Both the position numbers and the translations under genes were made by a program. The notes beneath the pieces were generated by a model. That model did not search any database. It was not told where the DNA came from and saw only the letters and a list, made by a program, of their open reading frames with translations. A stretch of 42,461 nucleotides of DNA from Pseudomonadota bacterium (GTDB lineage Bacteria > Pseudomonadota > Alphaproteobacteria > Rhodospirillales > Magnetospirillaceae): assembly GCA_021782815.1 (NCBI GenBank), contig JAJXUO010000023.1, forward strand, positions 1 through 42,461. Reading direction: 5' to 3'. Positions 25,359 through 31,558 of the stretch are shown here, piece by piece (position 1 is the first letter of the stretch; every line of letters starts with the position of its first letter).

Positions 25359-25626
25359 GGGGAAAAACCGGCTGACTCATTGGGATCGGGAAGAATGCAA
25401 TCCGCGAAGGAGGGCGTCAAGGACGGGTTTTCCGGGCGGGTTTCGCCGATGGTTTCGCAAAAATGATCTTGCAAACCGCCGCGGCTTGTGCACATTTTTC
25501 GGCATTCGAATTTGTTGGGTTTTTCCCAAGGTTGCTTCGGCAACAGGTTTTTCCTGGATATCCCGTAACTGATTTGATGCATCGCGCATGTGGCGTGATG
25601 TAACGCCAGCCTATGGGAGACATCAT
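25359..25626. promoter_or_regulatory. trpG / cspA divergent region with a structured cspA leader
   Basis: 268 bp. Near trpG I see no obvious leader peptide with tandem Trp codons. Toward cspA three consecutive short hairpins lie at 25515-25529 (TTGGG-TTTTT-CCCAA), 25531-25544 (GTTGC-TTCG-GCAAC) and 25544-25556 (CAGG-TTTTT-CCTG). They are about 70-110 nt before the cspA start codon, in the position of the long folded leaders of cold-shock mRNAs. Confidence 0.5.
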
Positions 25627-25833
25627 ATGTCCACTGGCACTGTAAAATGGTTCAACGCCACCAAGGGTTACGGCTTCATTCAGCCGGAAGACGGCTCGGC
25701 CGATGTGTTCGTGCACATCTCTGCGGTCGAACGTTCCGGTCTGGGCCAGCTCCTGGAAGGTCAGAAGGTGTCCTTCGAGCTGGAGCGTGGTCGCACCGGC
25801 AAGATGGCCGCCATCAATCTGAGCGCGGTCTAA
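25627..25833 (+). CDS. Cold-shock protein, CspA family
   Basis: 68 residues, full length for the family. It is a single OB-fold RNA/DNA-binding domain with RNP1 KGYGFIQ and RNP2 VFVHIS. The ATG at 25627 has GGGAGA about 8 nt upstream; an in-frame ATG at 25588 would add residues the family does not have. It is monocistronic with its own leader and two terminator hairpins. It acts as an RNA chaperone; whether this copy is cold-induced cannot be told from the sequence. Confidence 0.95.
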   Translation: MSTGTVKWFNATKGYGFIQPEDGSADVFVHISAVERSGLGQLLEGQKVSFELERGRTGKMAAINLSAV

Positions 25834-25850
25834 GCTTCGACTGAGTTCAG

Positions 25851-25870
25851 CACCGGCCGTATGGCCGGTG
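25851..25870 (+). terminator. First hairpin after cspA
   Basis: CACCGGCC (25851-25858) pairs with GGCCGGTG (25863-25870) around GTAT. It has no T-tract and probably works together with the stronger terminator that follows. Confidence 0.5.
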
Positions 25871-25877
25871 CGTGATG

Positions 25878-25915
25878 AAAAAGGGGGAAAGACCGAAAGG
25901 TCTTTCCCCCTTTTT
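25878..25915. terminator. Strong Rho-independent terminator
   Basis: A perfect 17-bp stem: A5G5AAAGACC (25878-25894) pairs with GGTCTTTCCCCC plus T5 (25899-25915) around a GAAA tetraloop, followed by further T residues. It terminates cspA and may also serve the convergent minus-strand genes. Confidence 0.93.
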
Positions 25916-25976
25916 TTGGACACAATCACCGGGCCTGGATCTGTCCCTCGCCGGGCGTCACAGGGAACGCTCGGCG

Positions 25977-26318
25977 CTAAGCCTCGGATGCTTTGTCCTC
26001 CTCGTCCTCATCCGGAAGGGAGGACGCCTCGCCATCGTCGCTTGGGCTTTCCTCGTCCTCATCCTCATCCTCAGTCTCTTCCGGCGGCGCCGGTTCGGAT
26101 GAGGTGTCGTCGCGGTGCCTGGCGTCGGCGGCGGTGCGCGACCAGCCGCCGGGGCGGTGAGTCTTGCGGGGCGGCGGTGGCGGCGGCTCAACAAAGACCG
26201 CGCCGCATTTCGGGCATTGCGGGGTGGGACGCGACAGGTCGTAATATCGCGTTTCACATTCCTGGCAGATACGCTTTTGGCCCCGTCCCGTATGAAGGAT
26301 ATTGAGGGTCTTTTCCAT
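25977..26318 (-). CDS. FYDLN-type zinc-ribbon protein with acidic tail (TIGR02300)
   Basis: 113 residues. Residues about 13-43 read RGQKRICQECETRYYDLSRP..QCPKCGAVF, with two CxxC pairs forming a zinc ribbon and the YYDL variant of the family's FYDLN motif. The remainder is a Pro-rich hinge and a strongly acidic tail (many Glu/Asp). The family is typical of Alphaproteobacteria and its function is unknown. It is the last of three small minus-strand genes, 27 bp after its upstream neighbour. Confidence 0.85.
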   Translation of the reverse strand: MEKTLNILHTGRGQKRICQECETRYYDLSRPTPQCPKCGAVFVEPPPPPPRKTHRPGGWSRTAADARHRDDTSSEPAPPEETEDEDEDEESPSDDGEASSLPDEDEEDKASEA

Positions 26319-26345
26319 CCTGTAATCCTTTTGTGCCGCCTCGCC

Positions 26346-26576
26346 TTATTTGGCGCTGCGGATGATTTTCCTGATATCGCCGCGCGGACAGCCCGACGTG
26401 GCGGCGATTTGGCGATCCTGTTCCGCGACGAAGGCTCTGGCGGCGTTCTCCTCGTCCTCTCCGGTCAATTCGCAGGCAGGAATCTTGCGGTTGGAGGTGC
26501 GTGAACCGTCGTCGTAAAAGACGTCGAACAGCACGTATTGGCTGGGTTTACTCTTCGATCGTGCGTTCAGTGCCAT
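26346..26576 (-). CDS. Small conserved hypothetical protein
   Basis: 76 residues. The start at 26576 (MALNARSKSKPSQYVLFDVFYDDGS) is preceded by GAGGACCAAG, giving a Shine-Dalgarno site. It has a charged N-terminus, a short beta-like YVLFDVFYDDGSRTSNRKI segment and a helical tail with GDIRKIIRSAK. I do not recognise a family. Its first codons overlap the end of the upstream small gene by 29 nt, so the two are probably translationally coupled. Confidence 0.6.
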   Translation of the reverse strand: MALNARSKSKPSQYVLFDVFYDDGSRTSNRKIPACELTGEDEENAARAFVAEQDRQIAATSGCPRGDIRKIIRSAK

Positions 26577-26739
26577 CTTGGTCCTCGTTTGGTTCGGCGG
26601 ACTGCGCATTCAGGAGGGGATCGTCGGCGGTGTCGCTCTTCCGACGTGCGGCCCGGGCGGCCTGTTTTTCCTGTTTCCTGGCGTCCTTGCTGCGCGTGCG
26701 TTCGGCTCGGTCCAGGCGATAATTGGGCTTAAAAGGCAT
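26548..26739 (-). CDS. Small basic/acidic conserved protein (PNYRLDRAERTRSKDARKQEK type)
   Basis: 63 residues. The N-terminal half is Lys/Arg-rich and helical (MPFKPNYRLDRAERTRSKDARKQ) and the C-terminal part is acidic. Short proteins that open MxFKPNY.LxRxxRxRxKxxKKxEK are common and conserved in Proteobacteria, with unknown function. It heads a three-gene minus-strand group with 26346-26576 and 25977-26318. The Shine-Dalgarno sequence is weak. Confidence 0.65.
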   Translation of the reverse strand: MPFKPNYRLDRAERTRSKDARKQEKQAARAARRKSDTADDPLLNAQSAEPNEDQDGTERTIEE

Positions 26740-27464
26740 GAGACCATCTGTCCTGGTGAGGGTCGGAGACCGACAGGGGGCGGCGCGCCCGCCTTAAGTC
26801 GTGACCGAGGAGGAAATGGGGCGGGAAACGGCCGAATGAAACGGAGCGGCGTGGTCGATGGACGGCGCGGTGCTGGATCATGACTGTCCCTCTGAAATAC
26901 CGCATGACTCCCGGAGAAGATCCCGGGGAGCATCAAATCGGTTGAGGGAGGAACCCAAGAACGGCTTCAAGGAAGTCCGGAGTGTGTAAGACCCACCGTC
27001 TTCGACCCGGCGAAGGTGGCAGCATGGGAGATGATTTACAATAAGATTCGGCGTGGTGAACGCATCCACCCCAGGGCAATCCGGTTCCTCCATAGGATCT
27101 GGCAGGGTGATCGCATATGGAAGCCGCTTTATGCGGCTGACTAGCGCATTGAGCGCGCCGGAGCGTTGCCGGGAGTCGCAGACGAACGCCGAAGGCGGAC
27201 AGCGAAAGCGCAGGCATAAGTGAGGACAGCCAAGCTGGCGGAACGCCAGCGCCCGGCGCTTGAGGGACAATAAAGAAGCCAGGGTGAGCGCAAATGCGAT
27301 CACCCTGATAGCCCTGGTATCCCCCCTTTCCTTCGCAAGGGGAGAGGTTATATAATAACGGGAAAAATCCGGCGGTGCCGATCGCGCGGAGCGGGTCACG
27401 GCAACGCCGTCCTGAAACGACGCGGTCCTGAAATAACGCGGTCTTGGAACGAAGGGCGGATCCG
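26740..27464. other. 725-bp stretch without a convincing gene
   Basis: Open frames on the minus strand (173 and 187 codons) lack family features, have unusual composition (Cys/Arg/Leu-rich) and overlap each other, so I do not call them. The right part holds family-2 repeat copy A (27228-27319). From 26880 to about 27120 the sequence is lower in GC and unlike its neighbours; it may be the remains of a mobile element or a non-coding RNA. An A/T-rich segment near 27345-27370 could be the promoter of the next gene. Confidence 0.45.
27228..27319 (-). repeat. Dispersed palindromic repeat, family 2, copy A
   Basis: Contains AGCCAAGCTGGCGG (27228-27241), then ACGCCAGCGCCCGGCGC and, about 25 bp on, a CCAGGG..CCCTGG hairpin ending at 27319. 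The same blocks occur in the same order on the opposite strand at 31339-31422, with a few substitutions. Confidence 0.65.
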
Positions 27465-27977
27465 ATGGCCATTCCCCAACTTCTGTCCACCACCATGGAC
27501 AGCTATCAGCGCTATCTGACCGGCAGCAGCGGCACCGCCGCCCCGGCCGCGTCCACCACCGATACCACGTTCCTGAGCCAGGCCCTGTCGGGGCAAACGC
27601 TCAGCGCCAGCCAGCAGACGGCGGCGCAGGACGAATTGCGGTCGCTGACTCTCAACAGCCTGTTCAGCGCCGCCGCCACCGCGGTGGATACCAGCTATAT
27701 CGATCAGGCCGTGGCGGGGAACGGGCTGTCGTCCACGCAATTGTCGGCGGCCAAGGGCGAGTTGCAACAATTGCTGATGAGCAGCCTTATGGGGCAGGCC
27801 TCTTCCAGCTATGCCCGCTGGCAGTCGGGCAGCACCAGCGTTTCCGCGTCGGGGCTGTCGACCCCGGTTCTCGATCAGGCCCTGTCCGGCGGAACCCTGA
27901 GCGCCGCGGATCTCAAGACGGCCCAGAGCGAACTTGAGCAAAGAAACCACAGTCTGCTTCTGAACATGATGACCTGA
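27465..27977 (+). CDS. Novel protein with three 32-residue repeats
   Basis: 170 residues, no recognised family. Three similar units lie at about 36-67, 78-109 and 135-166. Each reads roughly xLxQALSGxxLSAxxxxxAxxEL followed by a Leu-rich helix; examples are FLSQALSGQTLSASQQTAAQ and VLDQALSGGTLSAADLKTAQ. The linkers are Ser/Thr/Ala-rich. No signal peptide or membrane segment is apparent. The start ATG at 27465 has AAGGGCGG about 7 nt upstream. It is followed 21 bp later by a small membrane protein. The conserved QAL.G..LS pattern suggests a helical-hairpin repeat, perhaps for protein binding. Function unknown. Confidence 0.7.
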   Translation: MAIPQLLSTTMDSYQRYLTGSSGTAAPAASTTDTTFLSQALSGQTLSASQQTAAQDELRSLTLNSLFSAAATAVDTSYIDQAVAGNGLSSTQLSAAKGELQQLLMSSLMGQASSSYARWQSGSTSVSASGLSTPVLDQALSGGTLSAADLKTAQSELEQRNHSLLLNMMT

Positions 27978-27998
27978 CGGCCGCGTGGGCGACCGGTC

Positions 27999-28355
27999 AT
28001 GACCCTGCCGCTTCCCGCCGACCGGGGCGCCGCCGACGATCGCCACCAACGCCGGTTGGAGCGGGCGGTGGATCGTTTCGAGCGGCGTTTGCCCGGACGG
28101 GGCGCCAGGATGGTGCGCGCCTTGCGGGCACCCGGGGCCCTGTGGCTGCGGCTGATCGCCGGTATTCTGCTGGTATTGGGCGGGCTGCTCAGCTTTCTTC
28201 CCATCCTGGGGCTCTGGATGTTGCCGCTGGGCCTCATTCTGCTGGCTTACGACGTTCCCCCGTTACGCCGCCCGGTGGGGCGGTGGCTGGTGCTGGGCGA
28301 ACGGTTGTGGCGGAAATGGCGTCCCGGCCGCCGATTTTATACCAAGTCGCGATGA
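27999..28355 (+). CDS. Small membrane protein, unknown function
   Basis: 118 residues. A charged N-terminal half (RRLERAVDRFERRLPGRGARMVRALRAP) precedes two close membrane helices (about 50-83: LIAGILLVLGGLLSFLPILGLWMLPLGLILLAYDVPPLRRP). This pattern, with FLPxLGxWMLPLGLxLLxxDVPxLRR, recurs in small uncharacterised alphaproteobacterial proteins. The last five codons and the stop come from family-1 repeat copy 3, so the C-terminus has been reshaped by the repeat. It probably shares a transcript with the triple-repeat gene. Confidence 0.7.
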   Translation: MTLPLPADRGAADDRHQRRLERAVDRFERRLPGRGARMVRALRAPGALWLRLIAGILLVLGGLLSFLPILGLWMLPLGLILLAYDVPPLRRPVGRWLVLGERLWRKWRPGRRFYTKSR

Positions 28356-28483
28356 GTTTGACTCATCGCGACGCCGGTTAGGAGCAAGGCGACGCGCGCC
28401 TGATGGCGCGAAGCCAAGGGTTTCGGAGAAACCCGCCCGGCGCATGAGGGTGCAGTGATCGGTTCCGATCACTGCAATTTGGT
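28339..28483 (+). repeat. Multi-hairpin dispersed repeat, family 1, copy 3
   Basis: 145 bp from ATACCAAGTCGCGATGAG to CACTGCAATTTGGT. It holds the hairpins GTCGCGATGAG..CTCATCGCGAC, CGCGCC-TGAT-GGCGCG, GGGTTTCGGAGAAACCC and CAGTGATCGG-TT-CCGATCACTG. Its left end overlaps the coding end of the small membrane protein gene. It is nearly identical to copy 2 except for an insertion in that copy. Confidence 0.88.
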
Positions 28484-28504
28484 CTTAGGCCAGAGCGCCC
28501 CCCC

Positions 28505-29008
28505 CTAATGATTGCGGTGCGAGGCGAAGGCGATTTTGTCGAGATAGCCCATCAGTACGGCCGAGACCACGAAGGTCAGGTGAATGATCACCAGCCACAT
28601 CAGTTTGTTGTCGGGTACGTCGGAGGCGTTCATGAAGGCCTTCAACAGATTGATGGAGGAAATGGCGACGATGGAGGTGGCCACCTTCAATTTCAGGGTG
28701 CTGGAATCCAGCTTTCCCACCCATGTCAGGGTGTCGTCGGCGGTGACGTCGATACGGGAGACGAAATTTTCGTAGCCCGAGATGATCACCATCACCAGAA
28801 GATTGGCCACCAGCACCAGATCGATCAACGACAGAGAGATCAGCACCAGATCCTGTTCCTGCATGTCGACGATATGGAGGCCGACATGAAGGATTTCCTG
28901 GCCGAACTTGATCAGGAAGGCGAACAGCAGAAAGGTCAGGCCGACATAAAGCGGCGCCTGAAACCAGCGGCTGGTGAAGAGAAATCGTTCCAGAATCCGT
29001 TCGATCAT
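28505..29008 (-). CDS. UPF0114 (YqhA-like) membrane protein
   Basis: 167 residues. The opening [39 protein letters not shown] is typical of UPF0114. Four membrane helices are seen, at about 16-36, 55-78, 108-128 and 136-155. The segment [27 protein letters not shown] is the family's conserved core. The function is not established. It follows the SDR gene on the same strand with a 54-bp gap. Confidence 0.88.
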   Translation of the reverse strand: MIERILERFLFTSRWFQAPLYVGLTFLLFAFLIKFGQEILHVGLHIVDMQEQDLVLISLSLIDLVLVANLLVMVIISGYENFVSRIDVTADDTLTWVGKLDSSTLKLKVATSIVAISSINLLKAFMNASDVPDNKLMWLVIIHLTFVVSAVLMGYLDKIAFASHRNH

Positions 29009-29062
29009 GGCCTTTCCATTTTTCGCGACAAAGAGGCGTGCTCGGGATGCGGCGCGGCGCGC

Positions 29063-29902
29063 TCACTCCCCCTTGGGGAAGTCGGCGCTGAGGGTCAGGG
29101 CTTTCCAGCGTTCCATTTCGGCGGAAAGCTCCTGCAGTTTCGCCTGGGTGATGTCGTAGGCGGGTTTGCCCAGCAGCAGATGCAGCGGCGGCTCCTTGGC
29201 CTCCACGGCGGCCAGGATGGCCTGGGCGGCACGGACGGGATCGCCCGGCTGCTGGCCGCTATAGCCCTGCACGGCGTTGCGCCGGGCCCCGGCGGTTTCG
29301 GCATAATCGGCGATGGCGTTGCGCGGCACCTTCAGCGAGCGGCCGGCCCAATCGGTGCGGAACGGCCCCGGCTCGACGATGGTCACCTTGATGCCGAGCG
29401 GCGCGCCCTCCTTGGCCAGGGCCTCGGACAGGCCCTCGACGGCGAATTTGCTGGCGTTGTAATAGCCGATGCCGGGAAAGCCCACCAGGCCGCCCATGGA
29501 CGAGATGTTGAGCACGTGCCCGGCGCGGCGCTTGCGCATGCCGGGCAGCACGGCGCGGGTGACGGCGGCCAGACCGAAAACGTTGGTTTCGAACATGGCG
29601 CGGATCTCGTCGTCCTCGCCTTCCTCCACCGCCGACAGGTAACCGTACCCGGCATTGTTGACCAGCACGTCGATACGGCCGAAATGCGCTTCGGCTTGCG
29701 TCACCGCCTGCGTGATCTGCCGGGGGTCGGTCACGTCCAGCGGCAGGATCAGGGCTGCGGCATGGCCGGCGAATTCCTCCAGACTGGCGAGGGTGCGGGC
29801 GGTGGCGACCACACGATGGCCCCGGGCCAGGGCGGCGCGCACCAGTTCGCGGCCGAAACCGGTGGAACAGCCGGTGATGAACCAAACGGGCGTGTCGGTC
29901 AT
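29063..29902 (-). CDS. Short-chain dehydrogenase/reductase
   Basis: 279 residues, classical SDR. The cofactor loop is TGCSTGFGRE (residues about 10-19) with VATARTL after beta2, favouring NADP(H). The NNAG motif is in DVLVNNAGYGYLS. The catalytic Ser is in LNISSMGG and the YxxxK is in GIGYYNASKFAVEG. The start at 29902 (MTDTPVWF) was chosen over an upstream in-frame ATG at 29923. The substrate is unknown. It is downstream of the MFS gene on the same strand. Confidence 0.93.
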   Translation of the reverse strand: MTDTPVWFITGCSTGFGRELVRAALARGHRVVATARTLASLEEFAGHAAALILPLDVTDPRQITQAVTQAEAHFGRIDVLVNNAGYGYLSAVEEGEDDEIRAMFETNVFGLAAVTRAVLPGMRKRRAGHVLNISSMGGLVGFPGIGYYNASKFAVEGLSEALAKEGAPLGIKVTIVEPGPFRTDWAGRSLKVPRNAIADYAETAGARRNAVQGYSGQQPGDPVRAAQAILAAVEAKEPPLHLLLGKPAYDITQAKLQELSAEMERWKALTLSADFPKGE

Positions 29903-29982
29903 GAAAGTCTCTCCTCGATCCAAGGCGCCCCGGGGGGCCGCCGCCTATGAGGTAGGGGGCGGGGCGCCGGAAATCCAGTCCC

Positions 29983-31275
29983 TCATGAGACGACGGCGCG
30001 GCGGTTGTGCCAGCCGATCATCAACACGCCGGCCAGGGCGGCGGCGGCCACATAATGCACCGGGGCGATGGGGCTGATCCCGGTCAGCAGCGGCACGGCC
30101 AGCGGCGTCAGCCCGCCGAACACGGCGTAGGACAGGTTATAGGCCAGCGAAATGCCGGAAAAGCGCACCGGCGGCGGGAAGGCCCGCACCATCACCACCG
30201 GCACCACGGCGATGGTGCCGACGAAAAAACCGGTAAGGGCGTAAAGCGGGATGAGCAGGGCGGGGGCGGCGGCGGCGGCGTGATAGAGGCCGTAGGACGA
30301 AGCCACCAGGCCCAGTCCGCCCGCCAGCATGACGCGGGCCGGGCCGAAGCGGTCGGCGGCCATGCCCACCAGCAGGCAGGCCACCGACAGCGCCAGGGTG
30401 GCGGCGCTGTTGGCCGGCAGCACCACCGCCTGCGGCAGGGCGAACAGCCGGGTCAGCAGCGTGGGGGTGATCAGGATCATCACCACGATGGCGGCGGTCA
30501 GCATCCAGGTGGCCACCACCGAAACGGCGATGGCGCGGCGGTGGTGGCGCAGCACGGTTTTCACCGGCATGTCCTCGGCCAGCTGTTCCATGCGGCTGAT
30601 TTCCAGAAACACCGGGGTTTCGCGCAGATGGGTGCGCAGATAGACCGCCAGCAGGCCCAGAAGACCGCCCAGCAGGAAGGGAATACGCCAGGCGAAGGCC
30701 AGGATTTCCGCCGGGGTGTAATGCACGGTGACGGCGGTGGCCGACAGCGACCCCAGCAGGATGCCGCTGGTCAGGCCGCCGGTCAGCAGGCCGCAGGCCA
30801 GGCCCACATGGCGTTCGGGCACATGCTCGGACACGAAGACCCAGGCCCCCGGCACCTCGCCGCCCACCGCCGCGCCCTGCAGGATGCGCATCACCAGCAG
30901 CAGCAGCGGCGCGCCGTAGCCCAGCACGGCATAGGTGGGCAGGAGGCCCACCAGCAGGGTGGGGATGGCCATCAGGAACACGCTCAGGGTGAACATGCGT
31001 TTGCGGCCGAGAAGATCGCCGAAATGCGCCATGACGATGCCGCCCAACGGCCGGGCCAGATAGCCGGCGGCGAAGATGCCGAAGGCCTGCAACTGGCGCA
31101 GCCAGTCGGGGATGTCGGGCGGGAAGAACAGTTTGCCGATGGCGGCGGTGAAGAACACGAAGATGACGAAGTCGTAAAATTCCAAGGCCCCGCCCAGCGC
31201 GGCCAGAAACAGGGTCTTGACGTCGCGGCGGCCAAGCGGGCGGCCGGGGTGGAGAGGGGCGGAGGGCGTGCGCAT
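29983..31275 (-). CDS. MFS transporter, metabolite:H+ symporter type
   Basis: 430 residues with 12 membrane segments. The opening DVKTLFLAALGGALEFYDFVIFVFF is the MHS/ProP/ShiA family signature. The loop motif HFGDLLGRKRMFTLSVFLMAIPTLLVGLLP is the MFS A-motif, and MRILQGAAVGGEVPGAWVFVSEH is the family B-region. It imports or exports a small organic acid, osmolyte or metabolite by proton symport; the substrate is not deducible. The SDR follows, so the pair may handle one substrate. It is divergent from copA across a 283-bp region. Confidence 0.9.
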   Translation of the reverse strand: MRTPSAPLHPGRPLGRRDVKTLFLAALGGALEFYDFVIFVFFTAAIGKLFFPPDIPDWLRQLQAFGIFAAGYLARPLGGIVMAHFGDLLGRKRMFTLSVFLMAIPTLLVGLLPTYAVLGYGAPLLLLVMRILQGAAVGGEVPGAWVFVSEHVPERHVGLACGLLTGGLTSGILLGSLSATAVTVHYTPAEILAFAWRIPFLLGGLLGLLAVYLRTHLRETPVFLEISRMEQLAEDMPVKTVLRHHRRAIAVSVVATWMLTAAIVVMILITPTLLTRLFALPQAVVLPANSAATLALSVACLLVGMAADRFGPARVMLAGGLGLVASSYGLYHAAAAAPALLIPLYALTGFFVGTIAVVPVVMVRAFPPPVRFSGISLAYNLSYAVFGGLTPLAVPLLTGISPIAPVHYVAAAALAGVLMIGWHNRRAVVS

Positions 31276-31324
31276 CGGCGATCCTGGAAAAAATGAAGTT
31301 TGCCACTATCCGGGCGGGCGGCGG
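31276..31324. promoter_or_regulatory. MFS promoter-proximal spacer
   Basis: Forty-nine bases between the MFS start and the family-2 repeat, the only unique sequence on the MFS side. No clear -35/-10 pair is visible. Confidence 0.25.
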
Positions 31325-31530
31325 CGCGGTCAAGCTTGACCAGGGCAATCGGGTGAGCCCGATTGCCCTGGTTTTCACATGTCCGCTCAGGCGCCGGGCG
31401 CTGGCGTGCCGCCAGCTTGGCTTGCGCGCAAACGGTTGCGCGGGCGCGAGGGTGCGCCAACGCGGCGAAAATCCCGTGCAAACAAACAACGATCGCGCGT
31501 TCACCCGATTCGCCTGCAAGCTTGACCGCG
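31325..31530. repeat. Family-2 repeat copy B with 14-bp terminal inverted repeats
   Basis: CGCGGTCAAGCTTG (31325-31338) and CAAGCTTGACCGCG (31517-31530) are perfect inverted repeats bounding a 206-bp segment. Inside, a 15-bp hairpin (31339-31353 with 31358-31372, loop TGAG) is followed by TTTT. After it comes the block GGCGCCGGGCGCTGGCGT with the CCGCCAGCTTGGCT arm, homologous to 27228-27319. The rest (31423-31516) is unique here. No coding sequence is seen. Confidence 0.7.
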
Positions 31531-31554
31531 GGCCGGCGCGGTCTCATCTATAGT
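31522..31554 (+). promoter_or_regulatory. copA promoter with MerR/CueR-like dyad
   Basis: -35 TTGACC (31522-31527), then the dyad GACCGCG-N6-CGCGGTC (31524-31543), and a -10 around TATAGT (31549-31554) or TCTATA (31547-31552). The resulting spacer is 19-21 bp, the long spacing typical of MerR-family activated promoters. The ATG follows 4 nt after TATAGT, so the mRNA would be nearly or fully leaderless. The -35 lies within the terminal repeat of the adjacent element. Confidence 0.55.
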
Positions 31555-31558
31555 CATC

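Noticed and set aside
26878-27496. Two overlapping minus-strand frames of 173 and 187 codons in the 725-bp spacer
   Set aside because: They overlap each other in different frames, lack a ribosome site and have Cys/Arg/Leu-rich non-protein-like sequence, part of it from a repeat.
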